From assembly GCA_019634795.1 (NCBI GenBank), contig JAHCAR010000001.1:248001-312000 (forward strand): DNA of 64,000 bases, given 5' to 3'. The DNA comes from Dokdonella sp. (GTDB lineage Bacteria > Pseudomonadota > Gammaproteobacteria > Xanthomonadales > Rhodanobacteraceae). The translations under genes were made by a program, and so were the position numbers. Below, one piece after another: positions 11,615 through 25,266 of this stretch; position 1 is the first letter of the stretch; every line of letters begins with the position of its first letter. The notes beneath the pieces are model-generated. The model ran no database searches and was not told where the DNA came from. It saw only the letters and a program-made list of their open reading frames with translations.

Positions 11615-12649
11615 TCAGCCGGTCGAACCCGCCACATCGGCGGCGTAGGCGCAGACTTCGCGCAGCACCGAGGTCGCGAAGCAGCCGGAGGGCAGGCTGA
11701 ACTCGAGAAGCAGGGAGCCTTCCTCCGACCAGGAATGGCGCAGCCCTTCGACGCGAAGGCGCAATGACCGTCGCTCCTGGCGCAGGCCCTCGCCCGCAAG
11801 ACCTTGCGCCAGCACCTCATCCGCGGCCGCGATGCCCTGTTCAATTTCGGCCACCTGCGCCGAGCTGCGCAGTTCGCCGCGGCCCCACATCGGCCCGGTC
11901 GGATCGATATCGAATGCCTCCAGACGCTGCAGCAACGTGTCGTCGATGGCCTGTGGCCCGAATATCGATTGGCTGCCGGCGAGCATCCAGACCTCACCCT
12001 CGAGGGCTCGATTCCACGAGCCTGCGCCGACGCGCTGGTCGAGCACCCGGTTGAACAGATGCGATCGGGCTGCGGAGAGGGCGAAGCCGCGCTGGCTGCG
12101 ATGCATGCGCGCGCCGGCGAACAGGGCGCGTGCCGTGCGCAGGTTTTCTCCGCCGCGACCGAAACGCTGTTCGCCGAAATAGTTGGGCACGCCGTGTGCC
12201 GTGATCGCGCCGAGGCGGTGTTCGGCTTCGGCGCGCGAACCCCGCAGCTCGTGCAGGCGGATGCGGAAACGGTTGCCGGCGTGCACGCCGCGCTTGAGCT
12301 TGCGCGAATGCCGCCGCACCTCGAGCACGCGGACGCCTTCGACCTGCAATGCGCTCCAGTCCGGACCTGCGCGACCCGGCAACTGCACCGAAAACGCCTG
12401 GCGGGTCAGTGCATGGCGGTCCTTGAGACCGGAAAAGCCGACCGCGAGCGGGGCTACACCGGCGAAGCCGGCAAGCTGGCGCGCCACCCATTCGGTGTTC
12501 GCGTCGCGCTTTTCGATCCAGAGCAGGGCATGTTCGCCCGTGCCGTCCGCTTCGAAACCGAGGATTTCCTCGACTTCGAAGTCCTCGGCACTGACGCGCA
12601 GGCGGCCGCTCAGCGGCGGCCCGCCATGGGCGAAGGCCAGCTCGGTCAT
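11615..12649 (-). CDS. truD: tRNA pseudouridine(13) synthase
   Basis: Converts U13 to pseudouridine in certain tRNAs. At 344 residues it has the family length. The catalytic Asp is in [26 protein letters not shown] and the [11 protein letters not shown] block are also diagnostic of TruD. Its ATG overlaps the end of ispF by 4 nt, so the two are translationally coupled, an order (ispD-ispF-truD-surE) widely kept in Gammaproteobacteria. Confidence 0.95.
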   Translation of the reverse strand: MTELAFAHGGPPLSGRLRVSAEDFEVEEILGFEADGTGEHALLWIEKRDANTEWVARQLAGFAGVAPLAVGFSGLKDRHALTRQAFSVQLPGRAGPDWSALQVEGVRVLEVRRHSRKLKRGVHAGNRFRIRLHELRGSRAEAEHRLGAITAHGVPNYFGEQRFGRGGENLRTARALFAGARMHRSQRGFALSAARSHLFNRVLDQRVGAGSWNRALEGEVWMLAGSQSIFGPQAIDDTLLQRLEAFDIDPTGPMWGRGELRSSAQVAEIEQGIAAADEVLAQGLAGEGLRQERRSLRLRVEGLRHSWSEEGSLLLEFSLPSGCFATSVLREVCAYAADVAGSTG

Positions 12650-13197
12650 TTCAGCGAATCCAGGTCCAGCTCGGCCATCAGGGTGCGCAGTTCGGGATCC
12701 TCCGGAATGACCGCGGCGGACTTGCCGCGTCGCTGCAGGAGCACGACTGCCTGCGCCGCGATGCCCTCGCCGCGGCCGGTGAAGCCGAGCTTTTCAGTCG
12801 TTGTCGCCTTGATGTTGACCTCGTGCTTCGCGCAGCCGAGATCGGCGCAGAGGTTGGCCCGCATCGCTTCCGCATGCGGACCGATCCGCGGTGCCTCGCA
12901 GACCACCGTGAGGTCGGCATTGGCCAGCTGGTAGCCGTTCTCGATCATCAAACCTGCGCAGTGGAGCAGAAAATGCCGGCTGCTGACGCTGCGCCAGCGC
13001 TCGTCGCTCGGCGGGAAATGGCGGCCGATGTCGCCGAGCGCGAGTGCGCCGAGTACCGCATCGCAGAGCGCGTGGATCAGCACGTCGCCATCGGAATGGG
13101 CAACCAGTCCGTGCGAATGCGGAATGCTGACGCCGCCGAGTACGACATGGTTGCCGGGCCCGAAGGCGTGGACGTCGAATCCCTGGCCTATGCGCAT
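12646..13197 (-). CDS. ispF: 2-C-methyl-D-erythritol 2,4-cyclodiphosphate synthase
   Basis: MEP-pathway enzyme that makes the cyclic diphosphate precursor of isoprenoids. It starts [12 protein letters not shown] with the zinc ligands D8 and H10, followed by [14 protein letters not shown] and [18 protein letters not shown]. The core family is about 160 residues; this one has 183, with a C-terminal tail of about 25 residues after VVLLQRR. It overlaps truD by 4 nt and follows ispD. Confidence 0.96.
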   Translation of the reverse strand: MRIGQGFDVHAFGPGNHVVLGGVSIPHSHGLVAHSDGDVLIHALCDAVLGALALGDIGRHFPPSDERWRSVSSRHFLLHCAGLMIENGYQLANADLTVVCEAPRIGPHAEAMRANLCADLGCAKHEVNIKATTTEKLGFTGRGEGIAAQAVVLLQRRGKSAAVIPEDPELRTLMAELDLDSLK

Positions 13198-13284
13198 GCT
13201 GTCGTGTCCGGATGATTCGCTGGAGCCGGCAGAATACGACGACTGCGCCGTGCAGGCACGCGCGATCGCCGCGTCCGGCAGATG

Positions 13285-13989
13285 TCAGTCGCCCCCGCGC
13301 AGCAGCAGGAACTCGATCTGCGCGCGATCCGCTGGCGTGGTCAGCTTGAGGTTGTCGTCGCAGCCTTCGACCAGCAATGGCCTGAAGCCGGCCCGCTCCA
13401 TCGCCATCGCCTCGTCGCTGACCACGATGCCCGCGCGGGCCGCCGCTTCGAGCGCCGAATCGAGTTCACCGCGACGGAACATCTGCGGCGTGAATGCGCG
13501 CCAGCGCGACTCTCGCGATTCGGTGGCGGCGACCCGGCCCGAGGCATCGGCACGCTTGAGCGTGTCACGCAGCGGCGCAGCCAGCAATCCGCCACCGGCC
13601 ACTGCGGCACGTTCGATCAGCGCATCGATGTCGGTGTGGCGGACGCAGGGCCTGGCGGCATCATGGACGAGCACGAAGTCTTCGGCGGCCACGCTGTCCG
13701 GCAATGCGCGCAAGCCGGCCAGCACCGAATCGGACCGCTGTCCTCCGCCAACGGTCGGGATCACGGGCTTGTTGCCGAACGGACCAAGATTCGGCCAGTA
13801 CGCGTCAGCGGCGGCGATCACGACGACGGCGCCGACGATGCGCGGATGCGCGAGCAGGCGCTCGATGGTCCATTGCAGGACCGGTTTGCCGGCTATTGAC
13901 GCGTACTGCTTGGGCCGGTCCGCGGCAAACCGGGTTCCGCTTCCGGCCGCGGGAATCACGCACCACATCCCGCGCTCAGCGGTCGCCAT
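13285..13989 (-). CDS. ispD: 2-C-methyl-D-erythritol 4-phosphate cytidylyltransferase
   Basis: MEP-pathway enzyme making CDP-methylerythritol. The nucleotide-binding motif is IPAAGSGTRFAADRPKQY, and VLVHDAARPCV is also typical of the family. With the ATG at 13989 it has 234 residues and overlaps ftsB by 14 nt. An ATG at 13968 (MWCVIPAAGSG) is equally possible; neither has a strong ribosome-binding site, which fits coupling to ftsB translation. The frame is open further upstream only in antiphase over ftsB. Confidence 0.95.
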   Translation of the reverse strand: MATAERGMWCVIPAAGSGTRFAADRPKQYASIAGKPVLQWTIERLLAHPRIVGAVVVIAAADAYWPNLGPFGNKPVIPTVGGGQRSDSVLAGLRALPDSVAAEDFVLVHDAARPCVRHTDIDALIERAAVAGGGLLAAPLRDTLKRADASGRVAATESRESRWRAFTPQMFRRGELDSALEAAARAGIVVSDEAMAMERAGFRPLLVEGCDDNLKLTTPADRAQIEFLLLRGGD

Positions 13990-14287
13990 CTTGCTTCCGG
14001 GCCGGGTCAGCCGGCGGCTCCACGACCTGGTAGAACTGCTCGCCGGGCTTGACCAGGCCGAGTTCGGAGCGGGCACGTTCCTCGATCGCCTCGTCGCCAT
14101 CCTTGAGATTGGCGACCTCGGCGGCCAGGGCGTCATTGCGCGCCTTGAGCGCCTCGTTTTCCTGCTTCTGGTCGGCAACGCTCTTCTCCAGCCGCCAGAC
14201 TTCGGCCATGCCGCCCTGCCCGACCCAGAGCTTCACTTCCAGTGCGATCAGCAGGATCAACAGCAGCAGGGCCACGTAGCGCAGCAT
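13976..14287 (-). CDS. ftsB: Cell division protein FtsB
   Basis: Small bitopic protein of the FtsQLB divisome complex. Of 103 residues, positions 3-20 form the single membrane segment and about 30-65 a coiled coil, ending in the conserved ARSELGLVKPGEQFYQVVE block. The location between eno and ispD is the standard one in Gammaproteobacteria. It starts 27 nt after the eno stop. Confidence 0.95.
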   Translation of the reverse strand: MLRYVALLLLILLIALEVKLWVGQGGMAEVWRLEKSVADQKQENEALKARNDALAAEVANLKDGDEAIEERARSELGLVKPGEQFYQVVEPPADPARKQDGDR

Positions 14288-14314
14288 GGTGGTGTTTCTA
14301 GCCTGCCGTCACGA

Positions 14315-15628
<1,314 letters not shown>

Positions 15629-15675
15629 TCAATCTTGAAAATGGCGAGCGCCGGATGCGCCTGATCCCTCGGGAT

Positions 15676-18653
<2,978 letters not shown>

Positions 18654-19328
18654 ATGAACACGATCCGCTGGTTGCTGGCTCTGCCGTTCCTGGTCCTTGC
18701 CGTGGCGGCGCGGGCCGCGCCCTTCGAGGCCAGGGTCGTCGACGGCGCGGGCGCCGGGCTCGCCGACGCCGTGCTCTGGCTGACCCCGAGCGCAGCAAGG
18801 CCAGCCGCCGCGGCAGCCAGCGCCAGCATGGATCAGCGTGGACTGCAGTTCGTGCCGCACGTGCTTGTCGTGCAGCGCAGCACGACGGTCTCGTTCCCGA
18901 ACAGCGACCAGGTCCGGCACCATGTCTACTCGTTCTCGCCGGCGAAGAAGTTCGAGCTGCGCCTATACAAGTCGATTCCGGCCGAACCGGTCGTCTTCGA
19001 CAAGGCCGGTATCGCGACCCTGGGCTGCAATATCCATGACTGGATGCTGGGCTATGTGGTGGTCGTCGACACCCCCTACTTCGCAAAGACGGACGATTCG
19101 GGTCGGCTGAAGATCGATGAGGTTCCTGCCGGCGAGTACCGACTCGATCTGTGGCACCCGCGCGATCTCGATGCCGGCACCGACCGCAGTGAAGTGATCA
19201 GGATCGACGCGGCCACGCCGGCCCGGGTCTTCACGATCAGGACCCGTCCGCCGCCGCCGGTCACCCCGCCGACCGAACTCGAACAGAAGTTCCGCGCCTA
19301 CCGCAAGGCACCTCCCGGCGATGCGTAG
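18654..19328 (+). CDS. Exported amicyanin-like cupredoxin (methylamine utilization protein-like)
   Basis: A 224-residue periplasmic protein with a signal peptide of about 22 residues ending ARA. The middle looks like a type 1 copper domain: SFPNSDQVRHHVYSF gives one His ligand, and GCNIHDWMLGY gives C-x2-H-x2-M, the amicyanin spacing. After it comes a short carboxypeptidase-regulatory-like beta segment (DDSGRLKIDEVPAGEYRLDLWHP) and a proline-rich tail. Such proteins are often annotated as methylamine utilization proteins, but no methylamine dehydrogenase gene is here. It overlaps the GGDEF/EAL gene by 8 nt, so it is the first gene of a coupled operon. It may be an electron carrier or copper sensor for the others; that is inference. 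Confidence 0.8.
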   Translation: MNTIRWLLALPFLVLAVAARAAPFEARVVDGAGAGLADAVLWLTPSAARPAAAAASASMDQRGLQFVPHVLVVQRSTTVSFPNSDQVRHHVYSFSPAKKFELRLYKSIPAEPVVFDKAGIATLGCNIHDWMLGYVVVVDTPYFAKTDDSGRLKIDEVPAGEYRLDLWHPRDLDAGTDRSEVIRIDAATPARVFTIRTRPPPPVTPPTELEQKFRAYRKAPPGDA

Positions 19329-21684
19329 TTTCCGCACGCGCCTGATCCTGCTCCTGCTGGCGCTGGTCGGCGCGATCCAGTTTCCGACCTTCGTCGCGGT
19401 CTATTTCGCAACGCGCGGCAATGCGCTCGACCAAGCCGATCAGCGCCTCGATGTCGGCGCCCGCGTGTTCCAGCGCCTGCTGGCCAGCCGCGAGGCCCAA
19501 CTGCGTGACGCCGTTCGCGTGATCGCTGCCGATTTCGGCTTTCGCGAGGCGGTCGCCACCGGCGACGAAGCGACCGTACAGTCGGTCCTGTTCAACCACG
19601 GTGCCCGCATCAACGCCGGATTCGCGGTGACCCTGGATCTGAAGGGGCAGATCACCACGAGCACAGTCGACCTTCACGCGATGCCCGGACAATCGCCGTT
19701 CTCGAGCCTGTTCGCCCGGGCCGACCGCGAAGGCGTGGTCAGTACGGTCGACCGCAGCGGCGCCGAACCCTACCAGATCGTGCTCGCCCCGGTGCGCGCG
19801 CCGCAGCGGATCGGCTGGGTCGGCATGGGCTTCGGCATGGACCAAGCCCTGGCCGCGGAATTCAAGGCCCTGACCGGCCTCGAAGTCACCTTTGCGACCA
19901 CCGACACGGCCAACCGGGTCCATCTCTACTCGACGCTCGCCGAATCCGTGCAGGAGGCACTGGCAACGGCCTTCGATCCGGCCGCCCCTGCCTCGGCCCG
20001 CTCCATGTCGATGAGCCTGCTCGGCGAGGACTACCTCACCCATGTCATCCCGCTCGGCGATTCGACCGGCATCGAAGCGATCCTGCAGACCCGCGAAGCC
20101 GAGGTCCTCAAGCCCTATGCGATTCTCAACCGGCAATTGCTCGCGATTTCGACCCTCTCGTTCCTGGCTTCGCTGGTCGGTGCCTGGCTGCTGGCGCGCG
20201 GCGTCACGCGCCCGGTCCAGGAACTCGCGGTCGCCGCCAACCGGGTCGAGCGCGGTGACTACCTCGGTAGCCTGGCCAGCCATCGCGCCGACGAGTTCGG
20301 CCAGCTCGCCAGGGCCTTCGATGGCATGCAGCGCGGCATTGCCGAGCGCGAGCGGCGCATCTCCCACCTGGCCTATCACGACGCCCTGACCGGCTTGCCC
20401 AACCGCATCAGCATCGATCGGTTGCTCTCGCAATTGCTGGCCGGCCCTTCGGCAAGCAGGGCGCCGTTCGCGGTCCTCATGGTCGACGTCAATCGCTTCA
20501 AGGAAATCAACGACACCCTCGGCCATCCGATTGGCGACCGCCTGCTGGTCAGCATCGGCCAGCGCATGCGCGCCATGGTCCGCACCGAGGATGTCGTCGC
20601 CCGCCTCGGCGGCGACGAATTCCTGGTCGTGCTGCCCGGCGCCGACGAGTCCCTGGCCGCCGAACTGGCGGCCACCCTCGTTGCCGCGGTCACCGAACCG
20701 GTCCAGCTCGATTCGATGAAGCTATATCCCGAAATCAGTCTCGGCATCGCGCTCTATCCGGGCCACGCCGACACCGCCGAAGACCTGCTCCGTCGGGCCG
20801 ACATCGCCATGTACGATGCCAAGCAGGCCCAGATCGCCGTTTCGTTCTACAGCAGCGGGCGCGATGCCCTGCATCTGCGCCGGCTCTCGCTGATCAACGA
20901 TCTGCGCCGAGCCACCGAGAACGACCAGTTGTCGGTGTACTACCAGCCCAAGATGAGTCTCGACGACGAATGCATCGCGCATGTCGAGGCGCTCGTGCGC
21001 TGGCAGCATCCCGTCGAAGGGGCGATCTCCCCGGAGGAGTTCATTCCACTCGCCGAGCATGCCGGCAGCATCCGCCAGATCACGCGCTGGATGTTGCGCA
21101 CGGTCATCCGCCAATGCCGAACCTGGCACGACCAAGGGCATCGGGTCGGCGTGTCGATCAACATCTCGGCCATGGACCTGGCCGCCGGCGACCTGCCCTC
21201 GACCGTGCGCGCGCTGCTCGACGAATTCGGCATCGACGCCGCAAGCGTTGTCCTCGAGGTCACCGAAAGCGCAGTGATGCGCGACTCGGCGATTGCCCTC
21301 GACATGCTCGGGCGTCTCAAGGAATGCGGGGTAAGGCTGGCGATCGACGACTTCGGGACCGGCTATTCGTCGCTGTCCCATCTCAAACGCATGCCGGTCG
21401 ACGAGCTCAAGATCGACAAGTCCTTCGTCATGGGCATGGCCGACGACAGCGACGATGCGACGATCGTCCGCGCAACGATCGAACTCGGTCACAGCATGGG
21501 CTTGTCCGTGGTTGCCGAGGGCGTCGAGAACTCGCGATCCTTGCGTATGCTCGAAGACTATCGCTGCGACATGGCCCAGGGATATCTGATAAGTCGACCG
21601 GTTCCGGCGGCGGAGTTGACCGCCTTGCTGGTTGCCCACAACGGCATGCTGGCTGCCCGATCGAAATCCAAGGTGACTCCTTGA
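19321..21684 (+). CDS. Membrane GGDEF/EAL c-di-GMP signalling protein with HAMP
   Basis: A 787-residue bifunctional candidate diguanylate cyclase/phosphodiesterase. An N-terminal membrane segment (about 7-29), a periplasmic sensor region of about 235 residues (Cache-like by layout only), a second membrane segment (about 273-295) and HAMP precede the catalytic parts. GGDEF is intact at 430-434, with the inhibitory-site motif RTED at 421-424. EAL is intact at 556-558, with LEVTES, IDDFGTGYSSL, LKIDKSF and VAEGVE all present, so both activities look possible. Its start overlaps the cupredoxin gene by 8 nt and its stop overlaps the DUF3034 start by 4 nt, which suggests that it reads a periplasmic signal linked to those proteins. 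Confidence 0.93.
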   Translation: MRSFRTRLILLLLALVGAIQFPTFVAVYFATRGNALDQADQRLDVGARVFQRLLASREAQLRDAVRVIAADFGFREAVATGDEATVQSVLFNHGARINAGFAVTLDLKGQITTSTVDLHAMPGQSPFSSLFARADREGVVSTVDRSGAEPYQIVLAPVRAPQRIGWVGMGFGMDQALAAEFKALTGLEVTFATTDTANRVHLYSTLAESVQEALATAFDPAAPASARSMSMSLLGEDYLTHVIPLGDSTGIEAILQTREAEVLKPYAILNRQLLAISTLSFLASLVGAWLLARGVTRPVQELAVAANRVERGDYLGSLASHRADEFGQLARAFDGMQRGIAERERRISHLAYHDALTGLPNRISIDRLLSQLLAGPSASRAPFAVLMVDVNRFKEINDTLGHPIGDRLLVSIGQRMRAMVRTEDVVARLGGDEFLVVLPGADESLAAELAATLVAAVTEPVQLDSMKLYPEISLGIALYPGHADTAEDLLRRADIAMYDAKQAQIAVSFYSSGRDALHLRRLSLINDLRRATENDQLSVYYQPKMSLDDECIAHVEALVRWQHPVEGAISPEEFIPLAEHAGSIRQITRWMLRTVIRQCRTWHDQGHRVGVSINISAMDLAAGDLPSTVRALLDEFGIDAASVVLEVTESAVMRDSAIALDMLGRLKECGVRLAIDDFGTGYSSLSHLKRMPVDELKIDKSFVMGMADDSDDATIVRATIELGHSMGLSVVAEGVENSRSLRMLEDYRCDMAQGYLISRPVPAAELTALLVAHNGMLAARSKSKVTP

Positions 21685-22568
21685 GTCGCCGGCGCACGCG
21701 AACGGGCAGGAACATCCTGGCCCTCGCCCTGCCGGCCGCAGCGGCAGCCTGGCCCGGCCCCGACTGCATGGCGGCGGATGGCCGACTGCTAGCCAGCGGC
21801 GGCGCAACCCAGCTCGAGGGCAGCGCCGGCGGCGGCATCGTGCCGTGGGCCGTCCTCGGCGGCTATGCGACGCGCGACGAGATCGGCGCAACGAGCTATC
21901 TGACCCGGGTCGAAGTCGGTGACTACAGGCTGGATAGCTGGGGTGCCGGCATGACTATCCGCAATCGCGTCGAGCTCTCGCTGTCCCGGCAGCGTTTCCA
22001 CCTCGGTACGCTCGGCGATGCTCTCGGCATGCCCGGTGCCTCGATCAGCCAGAACACACTCGGCGTCAAGCTGCGCATCAGCGGCGATGCCATCTATTCC
22101 TCGTGGCCGCAGTTCGCCATCGGCGTGCAGCACAAGAAGAATCTCGATTTTGTCTTGCCGTCCACGGTCGGCGCGCGCAGCGCCAGCGGTACCGACATCT
22201 ATCTGGCCGCGACCAAGGTATTTCTCGGCGCTGCCGGCGGTTATCACCTGCTCGTCAACACCACGCTGCGCTCGAGTTCGGCCAACCAGCTTGGCATCCT
22301 CGGCTTCGGCGGTGACCGCGGCGGGCGCCGGCTGCTCGGTGAGGTATCCGTCGCCGTGCTGCCTGATCCGAAGCTGGCGATCGGAGTCGAATACCGACAA
22401 AAGCCCGACAACCTCGGTTTCGCCCGCGAAGACGCCTTCAGCGACCTGTTCGTTGCCTGGTTCCCGAACAAGCGCTTCACGGCTGTCGCGGCCTACGCCG
22501 ATCTCGGCTCGATCGCCACGCTCGACCATCAGCATGGCTGGTACCTGTCCGTGCAGGCGAACCTGTGA
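21681..22568 (+). CDS. DUF3034-family exported protein
   Basis: A 295-residue protein of the DUF3034 family, function unknown. The start is a TTG at 21681 overlapping the previous stop (TTGA), with AAGGTG upstream. It yields a basic N-terminus, a hydrophobic Ala/Leu core and a likely cleavage after CMA. The mature part begins DGRLLASGGATQLEGSAGGG and is rich in alternating, Gly-spaced segments (GVKLRISGDAIY, LAIGVEYRQKPDNLGFARED, GWYLSVQANL at the C-terminus), as in an outer-membrane beta-barrel. A C-terminal Leu after aromatic/alternating residues would suit barrel insertion. Position in the operon ties it to the cupredoxin and globin. Confidence 0.8.
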   Translation: MSRRRTRTGRNILALALPAAAAAWPGPDCMAADGRLLASGGATQLEGSAGGGIVPWAVLGGYATRDEIGATSYLTRVEVGDYRLDSWGAGMTIRNRVELSLSRQRFHLGTLGDALGMPGASISQNTLGVKLRISGDAIYSSWPQFAIGVQHKKNLDFVLPSTVGARSASGTDIYLAATKVFLGAAGGYHLLVNTTLRSSSANQLGILGFGGDRGGRRLLGEVSVAVLPDPKLAIGVEYRQKPDNLGFAREDAFSDLFVAWFPNKRFTAVAAYADLGSIATLDHQHGWYLSVQANL

Positions 22569-23005
22569 TTGCGTGCCGACGCGCAGCTGCCGTGTTCGGG
22601 CTGGCCATGGCCCTCCTGCTCGGCGCCTGCGCGACCACTTCGCAGCCCGGCGGATCGCTCTACCGACAATTCGGCGAAAACGAGGGCCTGACTGCCTTGG
22701 TCGACGATTTGCTCGCCCGCTTCGCCGATGATCCGCGCATTGCACCCAAATTCGCCAACACCAACATCCCGCGCTTCCGCAGGCTGTTCGTCGAGCACCT
22801 CTGCAAGGTCCTCGATGGGCCCTGCACCTATACCGGCGACGACATGCGCGAGGTCCACACCGGGCTCGACATCAGCGAGGCGCAGTTCAACGCGGTCGTC
22901 GAACACCTGATCGATGCCATGCAGGCCCGCGGCATTCCGCGAACTGCGCAGAACCGGCTCATCGCGCGGCTCGCCCCGATGCGCAAGGACATCATCTACC
23001 GCTGA
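22565..23005 (+). CDS. Lipoprotein-type group 1 truncated haemoglobin
   Basis: A 146-residue truncated globin with an export signal. The GTG start overlaps the DUF3034 stop (GTGA). Lipobox LGAC places the acylated cysteine at 22, so the globin should sit in the periplasm on a membrane rather than in the cytosol. The globin part starts SLYRQFGENEGLTALVDD, keeps the family FANTNIPRFRRLFVEHL segment and has the likely proximal haem ligand H98 in MREVHTGLDIS. Two extra cysteines (C80, C87) flank the E-helix region and could form a disulfide. Oxygen or nitric oxide binding is a family inference. It is the last gene of the operon. Confidence 0.85.
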   Translation: MIACRRAAAVFGLAMALLLGACATTSQPGGSLYRQFGENEGLTALVDDLLARFADDPRIAPKFANTNIPRFRRLFVEHLCKVLDGPCTYTGDDMREVHTGLDISEAQFNAVVEHLIDAMQARGIPRTAQNRLIARLAPMRKDIIYR

Positions 23006-23151
23006 GGGCCTGACCCGGACCATCGCTCCTGCGGCCCGATCGGCTCGGCCACGACCTGCTGGCCTCACAGCTGCGAGTTCGACACGCAGCTTGCCAGTTT
23101 TGGCCGATCCGGCCACCATGCGCGGTCTTTGGCTTCTTCCCGCAGCACGCA

Positions 23152-25053
23152 ATGAGCAGTCGCTACAACGCAGCAGACATCGAGGTCCTCTCTGGCCTCG
23201 ATCCGGTCAAGCGCCGTCCCGGCATGTACACCGACACGACGCGCCCGAACCATCTGGTCCAGGAGGTCGTCGACAATTCGGTCGATGAGGCGCTGGCCGG
23301 CCACGCCAGATCGATCGAGGTCATCGTCCATGCGGACGGCTCGGTTTCGGTCAGCGACGACGGCCGCGGCATGCCGGTCGACATCCATCCCGAAGAGGGC
23401 ATCCCCGGGGTCGAGCTGATCCTTACCCGGCTGCACGCCGGCGGCAAGTTCTCGAACAAGAACTACCAGTTCTCGGGCGGCCTGCACGGCGTCGGCGTTT
23501 CGGTGGTCAATGCGCTGTCGAACCGGGTCGAGGTGACGATCCGCCGCGATGGCCAGATCCATCACATGGAATTCAGGGACGGCGACCGCACGACACCGCT
23601 GACCGTGGTCGGCAGCGTCGCCAAGAAGCAGACCGGCACGACGGTGCGCTTCTGGCCCGACCCGAAGTATTTCGATTCGCCGAAGATCCTGCTCGGCAAG
23701 CTCAAGCACGTGCTGCGCGCCAAGGCCGTCCTCTGCGCCGGGCTCAACGTCAGGCTGACCGACGAAGCCAGCGGCGAGGACATCACCTGGCACTACGAAG
23801 ACGGACTGCGCGACTACCTGCGCTCGATGCTCGGCGACAGCGAACGCCTGCCGGCCGATCCGTACATCGGTTCGCAGCAACGCGAAAAGAGCGCCGTCGA
23901 TTTCGCCATCACCTGGTTGCCCGAAGGCGAGCTGACCCAGGAAAGCTACGTCAACCTGATCCCGACCGCCCAGGGCGGCACCCATGTCAATGGCCTGCGC
24001 ACCGGCCTGACCGAGGCACTGCGCGAGTTCTGCGACTTCCGCAATCTGCTGCCGCGCGGCGTCAAGCTGGCCCCGGAAGATGTCTGGGACCGGCTCTGCT
24101 TCGTGCTTTCGCTGCGCATGCAGGAGCCGCAGTTCTCCGGCCAGACCAAGGAACGCCTGTCCTCGCGCGATGCGGCCGGGCTCGTCCAGGGCGCGGCGCA
24201 CGACGGCTTCTCGCTGTACCTGAACCAGCATGTCGAGATCGGCGAGAAGATCGCCCAGCTCGCGATCGAACGCGCGGCCCTGCGCCTGAAGGCCGAAAAG
24301 CAGATCGTGCGCAAGAAAATCACCCAGGGCCCGGCCCTGCCCGGCAAGCTCGCCGACTGCGCATCGAGCGATCTTTCGCGCACCGAACTGTTCCTCGTCG
24401 AAGGCGATTCGGCCGGCGGCTCGGCGCGCCAGGCGCGCGACAAGGACTTCCAGGCGATCCTGCCCTTGCGCGGCAAGATCCTGAATACCTGGGAGGTCGA
24501 ATCGGGCAGCGTGCTGGCCTCGCAGGAAGTCCACGACCTGGCCGTCGCGATCGGCTGTGATCCCGGCAAGAACGACATCGGCGGATTGCGCTACGGCAAG
24601 ATCTGCATCCTTGCCGATGCGGACTCCGACGGCCTGCATATCGCGACCCTGCTGTCGGCCTTGTTCGTCAAGCACTTTCCGGCCCTGGTCCGCGAAGGCC
24701 ATGTCTTCGTCGCCATGCCGCCGCTGTTTCGCGTCGATGTCGGCAAACAGATGTTCTATTGCCTCGACGAATCCGAGCGCGACGCCGTGCTCGAGCGCAT
24801 CGAGCGCGAAAAAATCCGCGGCAGCGTCAGCGTGACCCGCTTCAAGGGCCTCGGCGAGATGAACCCGAGCCAGTTGCGCGAATCGACGATCAACCCCGAC
24901 ACGCGGCGCCTCGTCCAGCTCACGGTCGGAGCGCCCGAAGACGGCGACGACGGAACCGGCAGGATCATGGACATGCTGCTCTCGAAGAAGCGCGCCGCCG
25001 ACCGCAAGAGCTGGCTCGAGGAAAAAGGCGACCTCGCCTCGCTCGAAGTCTGA
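23152..25053 (+). CDS. parE: DNA topoisomerase IV subunit B
   Basis: ATPase subunit of topoisomerase IV, which decatenates daughter chromosomes. At 633 residues it has the ParE rather than the longer GyrB length. The GHKL ATPase motifs are EVVDNSVDEALAGHA, SDDGRGMPVD and HGVGVSVVNALS. The Toprim part has LVEGDSAGGSARQARD and DADSDGLHI, where GyrB has the related DADVDG. The conserved FKGLGEMNPSQL follows. parC is not in the window. It starts 146 nt after the globin gene and probably has its own promoter. Confidence 0.96.
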   Translation: MSSRYNAADIEVLSGLDPVKRRPGMYTDTTRPNHLVQEVVDNSVDEALAGHARSIEVIVHADGSVSVSDDGRGMPVDIHPEEGIPGVELILTRLHAGGKFSNKNYQFSGGLHGVGVSVVNALSNRVEVTIRRDGQIHHMEFRDGDRTTPLTVVGSVAKKQTGTTVRFWPDPKYFDSPKILLGKLKHVLRAKAVLCAGLNVRLTDEASGEDITWHYEDGLRDYLRSMLGDSERLPADPYIGSQQREKSAVDFAITWLPEGELTQESYVNLIPTAQGGTHVNGLRTGLTEALREFCDFRNLLPRGVKLAPEDVWDRLCFVLSLRMQEPQFSGQTKERLSSRDAAGLVQGAAHDGFSLYLNQHVEIGEKIAQLAIERAALRLKAEKQIVRKKITQGPALPGKLADCASSDLSRTELFLVEGDSAGGSARQARDKDFQAILPLRGKILNTWEVESGSVLASQEVHDLAVAIGCDPGKNDIGGLRYGKICILADADSDGLHIATLLSALFVKHFPALVREGHVFVAMPPLFRVDVGKQMFYCLDESERDAVLERIEREKIRGSVSVTRFKGLGEMNPSQLRESTINPDTRRLVQLTVGAPEDGDDGTGRIMDMLLSKKRAADRKSWLEEKGDLASLEV

Positions 25054-25069
25054 TACCGGTACGCGCAGT

Positions 25070-25102
25070 CCTGTGCCGGCGTTGTCGAAGCGCCGGCACA
25101 GG
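25070..25102 (+). terminator. Hairpin after parE
   Basis: A perfect 12-bp stem (CCTGTGCCGGCG / CGCCGGCACAGG, 9-nt loop) starts 17 nt after the parE stop. There is no T-run, so it is either a weak terminator or a 3' stabilising hairpin. Confidence 0.5.
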
Positions 25103-25266
25103 CACGCAGCGACGTCCGATTGCTGCGCAGCACTAGACTGCTGTCTCGCGGCATCATGCCGGGCTTCCCTCTCCCACCGTGCGTTCCGCTGGCCGGTCAT
25201 CCGGAATTGCGGCCCTGCATGTGCGCATGCAGCACAACTTGCATTGGTATCGAACGCCGTTTTGAA

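Noticed and set aside
18654-19328. Part of a methylamine-utilisation pathway
   Set aside because: Only the cupredoxin resembles such proteins; no methylamine dehydrogenase or maturation genes are present.
23065-25200. A 711-codon open frame on the minus strand across parE
   Set aside because: It is an antisense shadow of parE with no conserved motifs.
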